The translations under genes were made by a program, and so were the position numbers. Below are positions 36,609 through 47,930 of a stretch of DNA of 64,000 bases, one piece after another (position 1 is the first letter of the stretch; each line of letters starts with the position of its first letter). The stretch is from NCBI GenBank assembly GCA_030068075.1, contig CM057830.1:26010247-26074246 (forward strand). The letters run 5' to 3'. This DNA comes from Paguma larvata. Its lineage: Eukaryota; Chordata; Mammalia; Carnivora; Viverridae. Below the pieces are notes generated by a model, which saw only the letters and a list, made by a program, of their open reading frames with translations, made no database searches and was not told the DNA's origin.

Positions 36609-36828
36609 TCTTTCATTTGCATTAATATTTATTTATTTTTGAGAGAAAGAGAGAGAGAGCGTGCAGGAGAGGGGCAGAGAGAGAGAGGGAGATGCAGAAT
36701 CTGAAGCAGGCTCCAAGCTCTGAGCTGTCAGCACAGAGTCCAACGCAAGGCTTGAACCCACGGACTGCAAGATCATGACCTAAGCTGAAGGTGGATGCTT
36801 AACTGACTGAGCCACTCAGGTGCCCCCA
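36609..36828 (-). mobile_element. Carnivore SINE, felid type, with TSD
   Basis: Antisense copy: atttatttatttttgagaga tail, GA-rich body, caggctccaagctctgagct, tgcaagatcatgacctaagc and the head complement aactgactgagccactcagg. It is flanked by ccagtggtattt at 36597-36608 and 36829-36840, identical 12-bp target-site duplications, so the insertion is fairly recent. Confidence 0.95.
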
Positions 36829-37741
36829 CCAGTGGTATTTCCTACCATGCTCTGTACCACCTGAGGCTGGGTATTTAATCACCAACTAAAGACATCACAC
36901 AGACGTAACTCAGTTACCTTCTCGAAAACCCTCCAGAAAAAGACTGAACAATTATTTTCGATACCGTATTAAATCTTGAATGCTGTGCATGCATTTCTTT
37001 TTTCATAAAGTCATTCATTTCTACTAATTCTTTTTTCTTCACTTTTGAAATTCTCATGAAATCATTGTTAATGAACTGATAACATAGTAAGTTACTCATA
37101 ATGGGCCTCTATACCCGCAGAATCAGCCCACTATTATATTCCTTAATATTTCTGCATCTTACTCTCAGTACATTTTACTCTGTACTTAACATCCTTCTGT
37201 ATGTTATTACAGACAGGATCTATCCCTTAAATCCAGTCTACCTTCATCCAACTTAAAGTTATTTTTAACTACTAAGAAAATTATGACTTCTTATTCTCTC
37301 TTTATAAAATGATTTTTCTCCAATAACTGTTGATGAGTACTCTGTCCTACATTTTCCAAGCATGTCCTAAAATCTCATCTTTGCTATTATTTACGATTAG
37401 CATGAAGTAACTTTTTTTTCTTCTTTACAAAGGCACTCATTACAAAACTAAAATCTGTAAGATCCCAAAGAGCTGAAAAACATATCTTTCCATTTTTATT
37501 ATTTGCAAAGGATTTATTACTGAACCAAGGTCATTTTCAAAGAGACCTTCCATTTTCTGGAAGTTTCAAAATATCAAAAACTATTTGCACATATGCCAGA
37601 TATTCAGAAGGTTAAAGTTTTCTCTTAATTGTATTGTACAAATGGACTCTACTTCATCCAGTTAAATTTCTCATAAAGACAATGCGAATTAGATCATTTA
37701 CATTCCCTTATGGTCAAAATTGGGAGACATATGCATGTGTA

Positions 37742-37830
37742 AATATTTTAATTTTTTTATTTTAACTCTAATAATTTATTGTCAAATTGGTTTCCATACA
37801 GCACCCAGTGCTCATCTCAACAAGTGTTTC
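37742..37830 (-). mobile_element. LINE-1 3'-UTR stub
   Basis: The sequence aataatttattgtcaaattggtttccatacagcacccagtgctcatc is the complement of a carnivore L1 3' UTR. It is extremely 5'-truncated, leaving under 100 bp. The same motif begins the longer L1 at 59520. Confidence 0.75.
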
Positions 37831-38982
37831 GTATTTTTTAAAAGAACACAGAAACACATCTGAAAGAACTAGATAAATACTTGCACTGTAAAAAGTTATC
37901 ATTGACAGATTTGGGATGTCATTGTGTGAAACTTAGGCTATATGATAATTGTGCTAACGTCAGAAGAGCCTCTTAATGGGCACCGACTGTATGTTGTTAA
38001 TTTTCTGTACAGTGACTGCCGTAGGAAGTATTACACTGTCACATTTGCATAAACTGTAATCAGTCACTTTCAATATACCATTTGGTAGTCATCATTCCCA
38101 TATGTGTAAACTTTGAAAAGAGAAATTCTCCAAGCTCCCAGACATAACTAATTTGATTAGTGAGCTAGGCTACGCATGGCCATTTCACATCTTTAAACAT
38201 CTTTGCACATAGAATTTCATAAAAAATCATGAGCCTCATCTTTAGAAGCCCGAAAGTAGTGTCGACTCTTGTGCAATAGGTTAGCTCTTACAGGATCCTA
38301 AGGTTCTAGATCTAGACCAGGTACTTAACAGATTTTTAATGTAAAGTTTAATTAGCTAGAACACACGCTTTCATGCTTAATGGACACAAAAACTACTACT
38401 CTTTTTCACTGGTATTACAACATGGAAGAAATCTTTTCTGAAGTGAGGGAAGAGTTAAAAAATTTTGTTTACTATATTTTTAATAATTATCTTCCTCAGA
38501 GTTCTGGAAAATGAGGAAACATTTTAATTCCATGTTGATATATGAGTACTCTCCTGACCCCAGACCATCTGATGAATTCCCATCCACCTTTGAAGACTGA
38601 GTTCAAGATACACAACTTCGCTGAAGGTTTTCTTGATCAAGCTCTAGATACCCTTTCCCTTTCAACTTCCATTCTGGGAAAGCTGGTCCCTCCTTCTCTT
38701 ATGTTTTCACATGTTAGTTACTTTTAAAAATTAAATAAATAGAACACAAATTAGATTTGAACCAGAGAGCTCTAATAAAATAACAAATGAAATTCAGTAT
38801 AAATTCTGTTAGTGCTAAAAACAAAGTATTTTTAAGACTTTAAGATGTGCTGAGTGCATGGTAATTACTATACTTCCATAGTTAGATGATATTTTAAGGG
38901 GGGAAATCTCAGGTAATCAAGAGAAAACAAGTCAACATTTGGATAAATACCTCCTCCAGATCAAGGTAGTTTGTGCACTGTA

Positions 38983-39140
38983 TACACACACAGAAGCATG
39001 TGTGTGTGTGTTTGTACAGTGTGGGTGGGTTTTTCTTGGTGGGGGTGGGGAGGAGACAGGGCCACATGGTTGCCTTAGAGTTTTTTTAATGTGTTTGATG
39101 TATGTAAGTGTTTGTACGTGTGTGTGTGTCTGTATGTGTT
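38983..39140. repeat. (AC)n / (TG)n simple-sequence cluster
   Basis: It contains cacacacagaagcatgtgtg followed by tgtgtgtttg, then a G-rich stretch (ggtgggggtggggaggag, 39039-39056) and another (TG)n near 39116-39140. Short ORFs on both strands here are repeat artefacts. Confidence 0.75.
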
Positions 39141-39410
39141 TCAGATGTAAAAAGTAAATAGTGCGCGGTGGAAAAATACTGAACTGAAAATAAGTATCGC
39201 AAGTTTTAATCAACTGTCTGAAGCTGTATGGTGTTTTCTTAGGCAAATGACTCAACTTATCCGATCTTCCTTCACTTCTGCCTTTAAATGGCAAAAGTTA
39301 AAAAGCTTCCATCTAACTGGTGTTAAAATAGAAACGACAAATGCTTTTTAGAAATTACGCTTAAATGCGTTTATTTACCTCACTAATTAAAGCAATTTCG
39401 ACCTGAGCTA

Positions 39411-39430
39411 CAAAGCTGAGGTCAGCTTTG
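39411..39430. repeat. Perfect 9-bp inverted repeat, 2-nt spacer
   Basis: caaagctga-gg-tcagctttg is a perfect hairpin-forming palindrome in otherwise unique intron sequence. Its significance is unknown. Confidence 0.7.
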
Positions 39431-40748
39431 CTTATATTGCAACGTTTATATTCCAATTACATCAGTCTGTTTATCTAGCAATCAAATTAAATAACATCTA
39501 AGGATGTTATAATTCCCAGTTATAATAAGAACCCTACAAACTGTTCTCGACAGTTCACAAGGCACCTGAAACAAAATATGATGAATGAGAAAGGACACTG
39601 TCCTCAATTATTAGAAAGACGCTACATTAACAGTTCTATCAAATAATCTATTTTCCTTAGGTTTGCATGATCTTATTTACAAGCTTAAACATATTTCTAG
39701 TTTTATATGTGTAACTTTAAATGCATCACTCATAAAATAATATGTTTCCATACCGTAAAATTTAATGATTCCAGATTGTGCGGAAATGCATCTTTAAAAG
39801 ATACTAAAAAATCAATTTCTATGTAGTTTACCTTGTCCTGAAATATACCTACTTAACATATGCTTCGAAATCTGAATTCTAAATCCAAACGGGAAATTTG
39901 TCTTTAAAATCGTGCATCGTGTTCATTGTCAGTTATGGCCAACCAAATTATACGTTTAATGTGTGTGAAACTACAGCCTTTTAATATAGATGCCCTTGGA
40001 TACAAACCCCAGTCGTTTAGTATTTTTAAACTACAAATGCTAGAAAACACCACGACTTATCTGCCTCTGATGATATTCATCTTTGTACCTCCAGGACAGC
40101 TGACTGCACTAACCAGAATGAAATTCCTACAAAATTTTGTTTCTCTGAAAAAAGCAAAACTTAATTAAAATAGTTTAACACCTGGCAGAGAAAAATGACT
40201 AAACTAATCTTCTCAATTTAGCAACAGATCCTAATCATTAAAAAATCTTTGGCCACATTTATTTCTAAAACATAGTAGGGTTGCAAAAAAGTCCATTTCA
40301 CATCTTCTGTCAATAAAACTTTCAGGAGAATATACCTTTCAAAATTGAGGAAATCCCCCAAATTCTAAGATGTCAGAACCAGATTAGAGGAATTAGGTTT
40401 AAAGCTAAGGAGCGGGCAAGCATGTGGACAAGAACTGCATGACCCAGCGGACTGGAAATAAAATGTTGCTTAGCCACAGACGCCTAGAGCCTATTTTTCA
40501 TCTTCAGTAAATTGAAAGTCCCTTTGAAACACAGTTCCATGCAACGAAATCACCTTAACGCAGGTTAATAGAAATATTCTCTTAAGTGATAGATGAAATC
40601 TTGTCACAGTAATAAATCTACAATCATACAATGTAATATGCTCAAGCGGAAAACTCTGAGCCATTTATTTTAAAATCAAATTTGATGTTTATTTAAAATG
40701 ATGAAACCGAAAAGAGCTGTGAAAACCCTCAGGAGAAATAAATGTGGG

Positions 40749-40764
40749 TCACTAGAGGGCGCAC
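40749..40764 (+). promoter_or_regulatory. CTCF-like motif
   Basis: tcactagagggcgcac contains cactagagggcgc, a close match to the CTCF core consensus (CCACTAGRKGGCRS class). It is in intron 17, in the same orientation as the weaker match at 1892. This is a sequence match only; binding is inferred. Confidence 0.45.
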
Positions 40765-41794
40765 ACTCCCTTTCACAGCTTGTCTGGTCCTCAATTTGGC
40801 CTCTCTTTTATTTTCTTATCTACATAACGATAACATGGTGACAAATGGATTTTTCATGGGAGTTCGCTGACAGAAAAACATAAAATGTCCAAAGATATAG
40901 ATAAAATGGTGTAAAAAGAACATGTTGGTAAGACACTCCCAGATGCACAGTTAAAATGCCTTCAGCCATTTTAATACACACACCAAAGTATCTTAAAGTC
41001 GTAATACACAAATTCCCCTGAGAAAATGTCATCAATTTTGGGAGACATGCTTAATCCAAATAACAGAGCAGCATTTTTTGGACTTTGTAACTCAGTAGTT
41101 TTTGCCTAGTTCATTAATTTCACTTAATTTTGGAACCTTTATAAATTTACCTACCTACAATTTACCTACAATTTACCGACAATTACACTCATGTATATCT
41201 AGATGTTAATTCTACATTCAATCAAATTCAAAGAAAAAAGGAAAAACAGTATGTTAAGCATCTAGTTCATGTCACATGCTTTCATAAAGACACAAAATTC
41301 ATCTCCCACAAAAGAGTATAAATTATTAGAATCTTAATTCCATATATTGACCATTAACAGAGAGATTTACAAGCCTCCTTTACTTTCAACACACATTGAA
41401 AAACGGAGTTAAGATTCAAAACCAAGTTTGTCTAAATCCAAAGATTTCCACCACACTACACTTATTTTCCTTTGTTCCAAATGAAATTTTTTTTTAAGTT
41501 AAGGAGAATTCAACATGAATTTCAGGAGTTTGTTGCTATATAGTAAAGTCTGATAGTTACTATTGTGCTATTTTTAGATGATGTCAAAATTTGATTGGAG
41601 TCTCCAACGCTAGGACATTAATTCTAAACACTGTCATTCACCTGAATTCAGATCCTTAGCTGCCTAACTGATATCCCTATGGCATTATTGAATAGTTGCC
41701 ATTCCAAGTTTATCTTTACCTTGGAATCTTCCTTAATTGCCTAAAACCCCCAAATTTCCAATCCGTTGTGTATTATGATATTAAGCATAGATGA

Positions 41795-41988
41795 TGCGGT
41801 GCTTGGGGGGGTGCTCAGCCATCGAGTGTCTGACTCTTGATCATGGCTCAGGTCATGATCTCATGGTTCATGAGTTCAAGCCCCACATCAGGCTCCATGC
41901 TGACAGTGAGAAGCCTGTTTGAGATTCCCACTCTCCCTCTCTCCTCTTCCCACCTCTCGAAATCAAATAAATAAAAAAAAATTTTTTA
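41795..41988 (+). mobile_element. Carnivore SINE with TSD
   Basis: Sense copy with an altered head (gcttgggggggtgctcagcc), then gactcttgatcatggctcag, catgatctcatggttcatga, caggctccatgctgacagtg and an A-rich tail. It is flanked by aagcatagatga at 41783-41794 and 41989-42000, identical 12-bp target-site duplications. Confidence 0.94.
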
Positions 41989-42188
41989 AAGCATAGATGA
42001 CAAAAGTTATTACTGATGACACACAAGGGGGTTAAGACAATGGTTAGCATTAGAAGTCTTACACTTGCACCCCCATTTATGCCTTGATGCTAAAAAGACA
42101 TCCATCTTTGAAGGAATTCTTCTTTTCACTGAAAGTAATCTCTGCATTTAAGGATAGCCAAATGTTCCATTAGGGCCCTGGAGTCTAT

Positions 42189-42241
42189 GAATGTAGAACA
42201 GTCATAGGTCTAGGGTACAGAATGTAGAACAGTCTAGGGTA
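42189..42241. repeat. Local direct duplication, 31-bp period
   Basis: gaatgtagaacagtc occurs at 42189-42203 and 42220-42234, each followed by tctagggta. It looks like a small tandem duplication with a 5-bp indel. Confidence 0.8.
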
Positions 42242-42404
42242 GGCACACACTTTCCATATACAGACCTCATCTCAATACATTCTTAAACAGTCTCGAGAAA
42301 GCTTTTCATTTCAGCTAAATAATTTGATGAAGTCACCTTTAACTTCTCATTAAAAGATAGCACGACATAGAGTTAAGAAGGCAGCATCCTGTGCTAGATG
42401 CCTG

Positions 42405-42620
42405 GGTTCACATCCTGGCTAAAGTGCTTCCTATAAATTTTGCCAGGATGAGCAAGTCACCTGACCTTCCTGTGCCTCACTTTTTCCCTTGGCAAAAAGA
42501 GGGCAATGATAAATTTTAAAAACTTTATAATGTTAACATTTAAAATATGTTAACAAACGCAAAATATGTAGAACAGTTCCTGACATGTGGTAGAAACCAT
42601 ACTTGTGTCAGCTACTATGA
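42405..42620 (-). mobile_element. MIR-like SINE relic
   Basis: Complement of MIR: gcctgggttcacatcctggc, gatgagcaagtcacctgacc, cttcctgtgcctcactttt and gtagaacagttcctgacatg. The order is intact with moderate divergence. Confidence 0.65.
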
Positions 42621-42733
42621 TCACTGCCTTCCATGACTCTTACTGAGTTAAAGCCAGCACTATGCTCCTTTTCACATTATCTTTTGAGGGTAGACATGTT
42701 TATTGTGCTGTTTTGTTAGGCAATGGTAAATTA

Positions 42734-42856
42734 GGAGCACCTGGGTGGCTCAGTAAGATAAGATAAGATAAGATAAGATAAGATAAGATAACACAAGACA
42801 AAACAAAATTAAATTAAATTAAATTAAAAATACCAAAGCAAACAAAAAAAGAATGT
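42734..42856 (+). mobile_element. Drastically shortened SINE with expanded tail
   Basis: Only the first about 24 bases of the SINE head (gagcacctgggtggctcagt) remain. They are fused directly to (AAGAT)n of about seven units, then an (AAATT)n-like tail. Near-identical 12-mers aatggtaaatta (42722-42733) and aatggcaaatta (42857-42868) flank it as a target-site duplication, so the body was lost before or after insertion. Confidence 0.8.
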
Positions 42857-42904
42857 AATGGCAAATTATAAACCATTACAGAGACCACAAGAATAAAAAC
42901 TACA

Positions 42905-43382
42905 TCTATATCTTGTAAATAATGGTGCAATAAACATAGGGCTGCAGATATCTTTTTGAATTAGTGTTTTTATTTTCTTTGGGTAAATACCCAGTAATGT
43001 AATTACTGGATTATATGGTATTTGTATTTTTTTATGTTTTATTTATTTTGGGGGAGAGAAAGCATAATTGGGGGAAGGCCAGAGAAAGAGTGAGGCAAAA
43101 GATCCAAAGCAGGTTCTACAGTAACAGGCTAACCGCAGTTCTATTTTTAACTTTTTGAGCAACCTCCATAGAGTTTTCCACTGTGGCTGTATCAGTTTAC
43201 ATTCCCACCCATAGTGCATGAGGGTCCCCTTTTCACCACATTCTTGCCAATGCTTGTTATTTCTTGTCTTTTTTATTTTAGCCATTCTGGCAGGTATTAG
43301 GTGATATCTCACTGTGCTTTTGCCTTGCATTTCCCTGATGATTAGTGTCCACTGATAGACAGATGGATAAGGAAGATGTGGC

Positions 43383-43414
<32 letters not shown>

Positions 43415-43762
43415 GCACACACACACATACATACACGATGGAATATTATACAGCCATAGAAAAGGATGAGATCATACCATTTGTGACCATATGGATGGTT
43501 CTAGAGCGTATTATGCTAAGTGAAGTAAGTCAGACTGAGAAAGACAAATATTATATGATTTCACTCATATGTGGAATCCGAAATCAAAACAAATGAATAA
43601 ACAAACATAAAGAATATAGTCAATAATATTATAATAGCATAGCACAGTGACAGATGGTAGCTATACCTGTGGTGAGCATGGCATAACTTATAGAGAAGCT
43701 GAGTCACTATGTTGTACTCCTGAAATGAATACTGTATTATATCAACTATATTCAAAAAAAAT
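42905..43762 (+). mobile_element. 5'-truncated LINE-1 with 5' inversion (twin priming)
   Basis: The left part (about 42905-43347) is L1 ORF2 sequence in antisense (catagggctgcagatatctt, gggtaaatacccagtaatg, ttgcatttccctgatgatta). From about 43348 it continues in sense (gatggaatattatacagcca, gtgaagtaagtcagactgag) to an A-rich tail. The flanks aataaaaactaca (42892-42904) and aataaaaactgca (43763-43775) form a 13-bp duplication with one mismatch. A SINE fragment sits inside the inverted arm, and TA/CA repeats expand at 43386-43435. Confidence 0.85.
43030..43137 (-). mobile_element. Truncated SINE nested in the L1
   Basis: Antisense fragment: tttatgttttatttattttg, GA-rich body and gatccaaagcaggttctaca, ending in caggctaaccgcag with no tRNA head. 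The L1 match is interrupted here and resumes at ttctatttttaac. Copies of a ttNtattttt motif on both sides look like the target duplication. Confidence 0.7.
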
Positions 43763-43858
43763 AATAAAAACTGCAAAGGAAGCTCTAACAAAGATAATAA
43801 GACAAATAAATAAAAACCATCAATAGCAAGATAATCTCATCTGTTGCACCCTTCATTG

Positions 43859-44079
43859 CAGGAAAGGGCAAACTAGGGTCTGCGGGACAAATTTGGCCCG
43901 CCACTTGGTTTTGTAAATAAAGTTTTATTGGAACATAGCCATCCTCATTTATTTGCATATTGTTTACGGCTGCATCTTCACTATAGCAGCAGAGGTACGT
44001 ACTTGCAAAAGAAACTATATGGTGATCAATGTCTAAAATAATTTCCATCTGGCTATTTAGAGAGCAAGCTGTCCCCACT
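43859..44079 (-). mobile_element. hAT-like nonautonomous element, inverse orientation
   Basis: It starts aaagggcaaactagggtctg, contains tttggcccgccacttggttttgtaaataaagttttattgg and ends in atttagagagcaagctgtcc. This is the complement of the family represented at 53736-54073 (ggtcagcaaac…gggccagatagtaaatatt). The family is a widespread mammalian hAT-type repeat; I do not name it. Confidence 0.65.
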
Positions 44080-44129
44080 CTATAAAGTTGAGATGATGTC
44101 TCCCATCACTCAGGGAAGGTCAAAATGGT

Positions 44130-44640
44130 TTGGTTCGCAGCAGCTATATTGTTTTGCTCTGTCTCAAAAGTGTGCACTGGCTCTCCGTGACCAGATTAAA
44201 GTCTACATTCCTTAGTTTGGCATGAGTATCTTTTTTTCCAGTGACCTCAACCTACCTTTTCAACCTCATCCCTGTTTCCCTCTTTCTAATACCTCATACT
44301 TCTACTTTAGGAAAAAGAAACAAAACCCTGTGTAAACGCCAACTGTATACAGGCTTGTAAGATGGCCTGTGTTTGAATGATCCTTTCCCGCCTCACCTTG
44401 ATTCCAACACGCCCTGCCCCTGTCTTTCAAATGTCCATTCAGATGCTAACTCCTCTGAGCTCTCCATGTTTGACCCACAGCAGGAAGTAAACTGTTCTTC
44501 CTTACACTTTTTCTAACATTACTCGCACTTCTTCGTGACATGGTTTATACTAGAATGTAAACTCAGTGAGGGAAGGAGTAAGCATAGTTCACAGGTATAA
44601 CAACTGGAGTGCCTTACAGATCATAGCAATTGATAAGATA
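44130..44640 (+). mobile_element. LINE-2 3' end, sense
   Basis: Similar in order to the L2 tail: 'ccagattaaagtctacattcct', 'caaatgtccattcagatgctaactcctctgagctctcc', 'actagaatgtaaactcagtgagggaagga'. Old and diverged. Confidence 0.6.
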
Positions 44641-45069
44641 TTAGTTGAAGGATTATGGAAATTAGCAAGGACACCAACTTTGCTGTCACTATATTCTTGA
44701 AACACGGTGGACTCATACTGACTACAGGAGTGTTCAAAGAACCCCTCCACACATTGGATGGTGCCTTGGACCCTGTGGGAGGCAATTTAAACTTTAAATA
44801 CTCTCAGTGTGAAAGCTCGCTGAGTTTAAAGGACTTCAGCATGCTTTTATGTTGTGGGTCTTTAAAGTTTAAATAACTTGCAGTCAAGGTTCAGAAACTA
44901 TCTAGTGGAATGCAGAAAGCCATTTAAATCTGACGTGTACTTACTGCCCCACTGCCATTTCCCTAGCATCAGGAGTTGTTGCCGTCTAACTTTCTTTCAG
45001 CCAGCATTTCTATCAACTTTAGTTAAAACACAAAGTAAAACTCACTGCTCTACAAAGCCAAGGCCTTAG

Positions 45070-45415
45070 CGTAGGCCAACATAACAAAATAACAGACACT
45101 GAGTGGCTTAAACAGAGAAGTGTATTTTCTTAGAGTTCTGGAAGCCAGAAGTTCAAGATCGAAGTGCTGGCATGGCCACTTTTCTGGGTTGTAGATGGTC
45201 ATCTTGTCACGGGGCCATCACACAGCAGGGAGGAAGAGAGCAAGCTCTCTGGCATCTCTTCTTAGAAGGGTGCTAATCTCACCAGGAGAGCCCCACCGTC
45301 GTGACCTTATCTAAACTTGAGTACCTCCCAAACACCCCATTTCCGAAAGCCACCAAATTGGAGTTAGGGCTTCAATACATGAAATGTTGTGGGGGGACAC
45401 AATTCAGTCCAGAGG
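45070..45415 (-). mobile_element. MLT1/MST-type MaLR LTR, antisense
   Basis: The complement of a MaLR LTR: ggccaacataacaaaataac, gagtggcttaaacagaga, ttagagttctggaagccaga and agttcaagatcgaagtgctg. It continues through gggttgtagatggtcatctt and gggcttcaatacatgaaatg to ggacacaattcagtccag. No internal viral genes. It is better preserved than the copy at 30615. Confidence 0.75.
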
Positions 45416-45699
45416 AGCTAGGTGTAATTTTATCTGTGTGTGGTGGCATGATGTATATTGATTTATCGAAGTACAAGCTCCTTACCAGGGAAGACACAAG
45501 AATAAGAATATTCTCAGAAGATGCCAGGACAAGAATATTCTCTATTATAACACAAATGTAGTAATGACAGCAGAACTGTTCTAAATTAGTAACTGGGAGC
45601 TCAGCCTTCTACTGGGAAAAAGATGTATTATTTTTACCTAAACAGTCAACAAGAGAGGCACGCATAATAAAATCTCCCCAGTGTGAGGGCAAACAAGGA

Positions 45700-45850
45700 A
45701 AGTCATATCAATTCCATTTCAGAGATGAAGAACTAGATATTGAGTGAGGTTCAGTGACTTTCTTTAGTCACATGGTTTCTGAGTGGAAGATCCAAGGTCA
45801 GAACCAACCTGTGCAGTCATAGGCCCATTTACTCTCAGATCCACTCACCA
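45700..45850 (+). mobile_element. MIR-like SINE relic
   Basis: Sense MIR core and tail: ccatttcagagatgaagaac, gaggttcagtgactttcttt, agtcacatggtttctgagtg and ggtcagaaccaacctgtgca. Confidence 0.65.
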
Positions 45851-45879
45851 CATTTCTTTTGCCTTCTCTGTATCTGAGG

Positions 45880-46322
45880 GACCTACATTTCCCACCATTG
45901 CTTGTCCTCTGGCTTCCAGTTAGGTTGGTTCAGTTGGAGGCACTGGCAGAATATGTGAAGAGGGAAAGAAGATGCCGAGGTATTGTTCCTTTGCATTCTA
46001 CTTTTGGTAGCATTTCTAGAGCAGCTATGTCTCCAATGTGGCTTTAATTTCCTCTACATGTCCCCTCTGTCCTTTGGTCCAAACTCTAGTCTGGCAGTCC
46101 TGACAGTGTTAGTCCCTGTTGGAAGGCTCTGGCTTGGGGCTCTGGTAACTTCCCCTCCCTGCATTGTTCCTCAAACTCTAGAGGTATTGCTAGTGTTTTG
46201 TGTTGCTTCTCTATCCCAGTTGCTTCCCAGTTTTCTACCACCTGCTTGGCCAATTTCCTGTATTAGGTTTTCTCTCTCTGAAACACCTAGAATGGTTTCT
46301 CTTTTCCTGATAAGACTCTGAC
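45880..46322 (+). repeat. Probable old interspersed repeat, family uncertain
   Basis: The order 'cattgcttgtcctctggcttcc', 'ggcactggcagaatatgtgaagaggg', 'ggtaacttcccctccctgc' and 'cctgataagactctgac' recalls a known mammalian medium-reiteration repeat. I am not confident of the family. The 112-residue open frame inside (45983-46321) has no recognised domain and is not called as a gene. Confidence 0.35.
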
Positions 46323-46329
46323 AAAATAC

Positions 46330-47930
46330 TCATTTAATACGCCGTAAATATTTAGCGAATACCCATGACGTGCTAACTTCTGGGTTATGCACTGTAGGTC
46401 TTTAGTTGAAAATAAATAACATCTGCTCTCAAGGAGTTCACTGGAGATACAGGTATACAAAACCAAAATCAGCGCAATAAAATTCTACAAGTGCTTTAAT
46501 GGAAATATTAGTAAGACTGAGAAATGCCTGGGAGAGAAACCAGGTATTTAGTTGGGGGAGCAAGGAATGTGAGAGGTGGAAAAGGGAAAGTAAAGAAAAG
46601 AGAATCTTGGGTAGACGGAGAAAAGGAAGAAAGCTTGAAGGAACATAGTGTATTTGGAGATCAGAGAGTGGTTAATTAAAGCTGAGGAGAGGGCAGTGTC
46701 ACTCGGAATGCGGTTTGTGGCAATCTGTGAACTATTTGTTAATAGTCTGTGACAAGAAGAAGTCGCCAGAGTATAAGTCAACCAAGTCACTAAGCATGCT
46801 ATTTCATCTGATTTCTTTTTAATTGCAAAACTTTCTTGACAAAGGAAGCAGTGCATTGATTTATATTCTAGCCCAAGCTCCTTATCTCATGGTGCCCTGG
46901 TAATAAACAGCTTGCAGGCTATTGTGAGGAGCACTGGCATATAAAAAAAAAATGGGCAGGGGAAAAGGGAGCGAAACTGGAGAGGGAGGCAGCTAAAGAT
47001 CAGAAAGGAAGTTTTGTGCCATGCATTTCAAGAACTCTGGGCAGAGAGGAATGATCTAATTAGAGCTGCATTTTAAGAGGGCCCTCAGGAGACTGAAGTA
47101 TATGAAGAAGAAGGGTGAAAGTAGAGGCAGAAGGATCAGTTACTAATTTTATGCAGAAAATGATCAGAGACTAAACTAGGATGAAGGCAGCCTGTGTATG
47201 AAGGAAAGGCCAAATTAAAGAGAATTTAATAGGCACACTTGCAGGGATTTACCGAGGTGGCAGATTTGGGGACCACTGTAAATGGTTGCAGAGGTTGTCC
47301 ACAGCCCAACGCCAGAAGGCGCTGCTCTTAGAAACGATGGTGTGAGTGGCGCTCTCTAACGTTATGCAGTCTACACTGTGCAACCCCCTCTGAAACTTGT
47401 GTAAAAAGTCCAGGTGCAAATGCCCAATAAACATTTGGATCACACAGATAGGAACATCAAGAGGGAGGTCAAACTGGAGATATTAATTCGGAAATCGTCT
47501 GCTCTAGATGCCCAGGAGAGACAAGACTACACATGATACCGCCTTGGGAAAGAACACGTTGTGAGAAGGAAATGAAACCAAAATGTGAATCTTGGGGAGA
47601 CTACTAAAGAGATAAGAAGAGGAGACTGAGAAGCCATAGTAAGAAAGCGAAGAGGAGAAGAGAAACAGGAGGGAACAATGTCCCAGAAGCCAAGGGAGAG
47701 GAACATTTCAAGAAGGGACTAATCATCATCACTGTTAAGCACAGCACAAAGGTCAAGAAGGACAAGAACTGAAGAGTGACCTTTGAGTCAGCAATTAAGG
47801 AGCTCTCTGGTGACCTTCCTGAGGGCAGTTTCAGTGCTCAGTGTAGACTATGAGAGGGTAAAGGAAAGAAACACAAGTAAGGAAAAAAGAGGTAGTTCAG
47901 ATCCTCTGATTAAAAATCAACTTCTGGTGG
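46330..47930 (-). mobile_element. LINE-2, antisense, about 1.6 kb
   Basis: The plus strand is the complement of L2. The tail-like part is at 46330-46480. The clearest ORF-derived part is at 47560-47830, with counterparts of 'gtcccagaagccaagggagagg', 'tttcaagaagggactaatcatc', 'aaggtcaagaaggacaagaac' and 'ctctctggtgaccttcctgagggcagtttcagtg'. The centre is weaker, so the boundaries are approximate. Confidence 0.65.

Noticed and set aside
38932..39294. 120-residue minus-strand frame rich in Thr/His
   Set aside because: It is driven by AC/TG simple repeats and has no recognisable domain.
43043..43432. 129-residue minus-strand frame with L1 ORF2-like words (EKGTLMHYGWECK)
   Set aside because: It is the inverted arm of a truncated LINE-1 broken by a SINE, not a functional ORF2.
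45983..46321. Hydrophobic 112-residue frame resembling a membrane protein
   Set aside because: It lies in a probable old interspersed repeat. Leu-rich translation of CT-rich DNA is common and no family match was seen.
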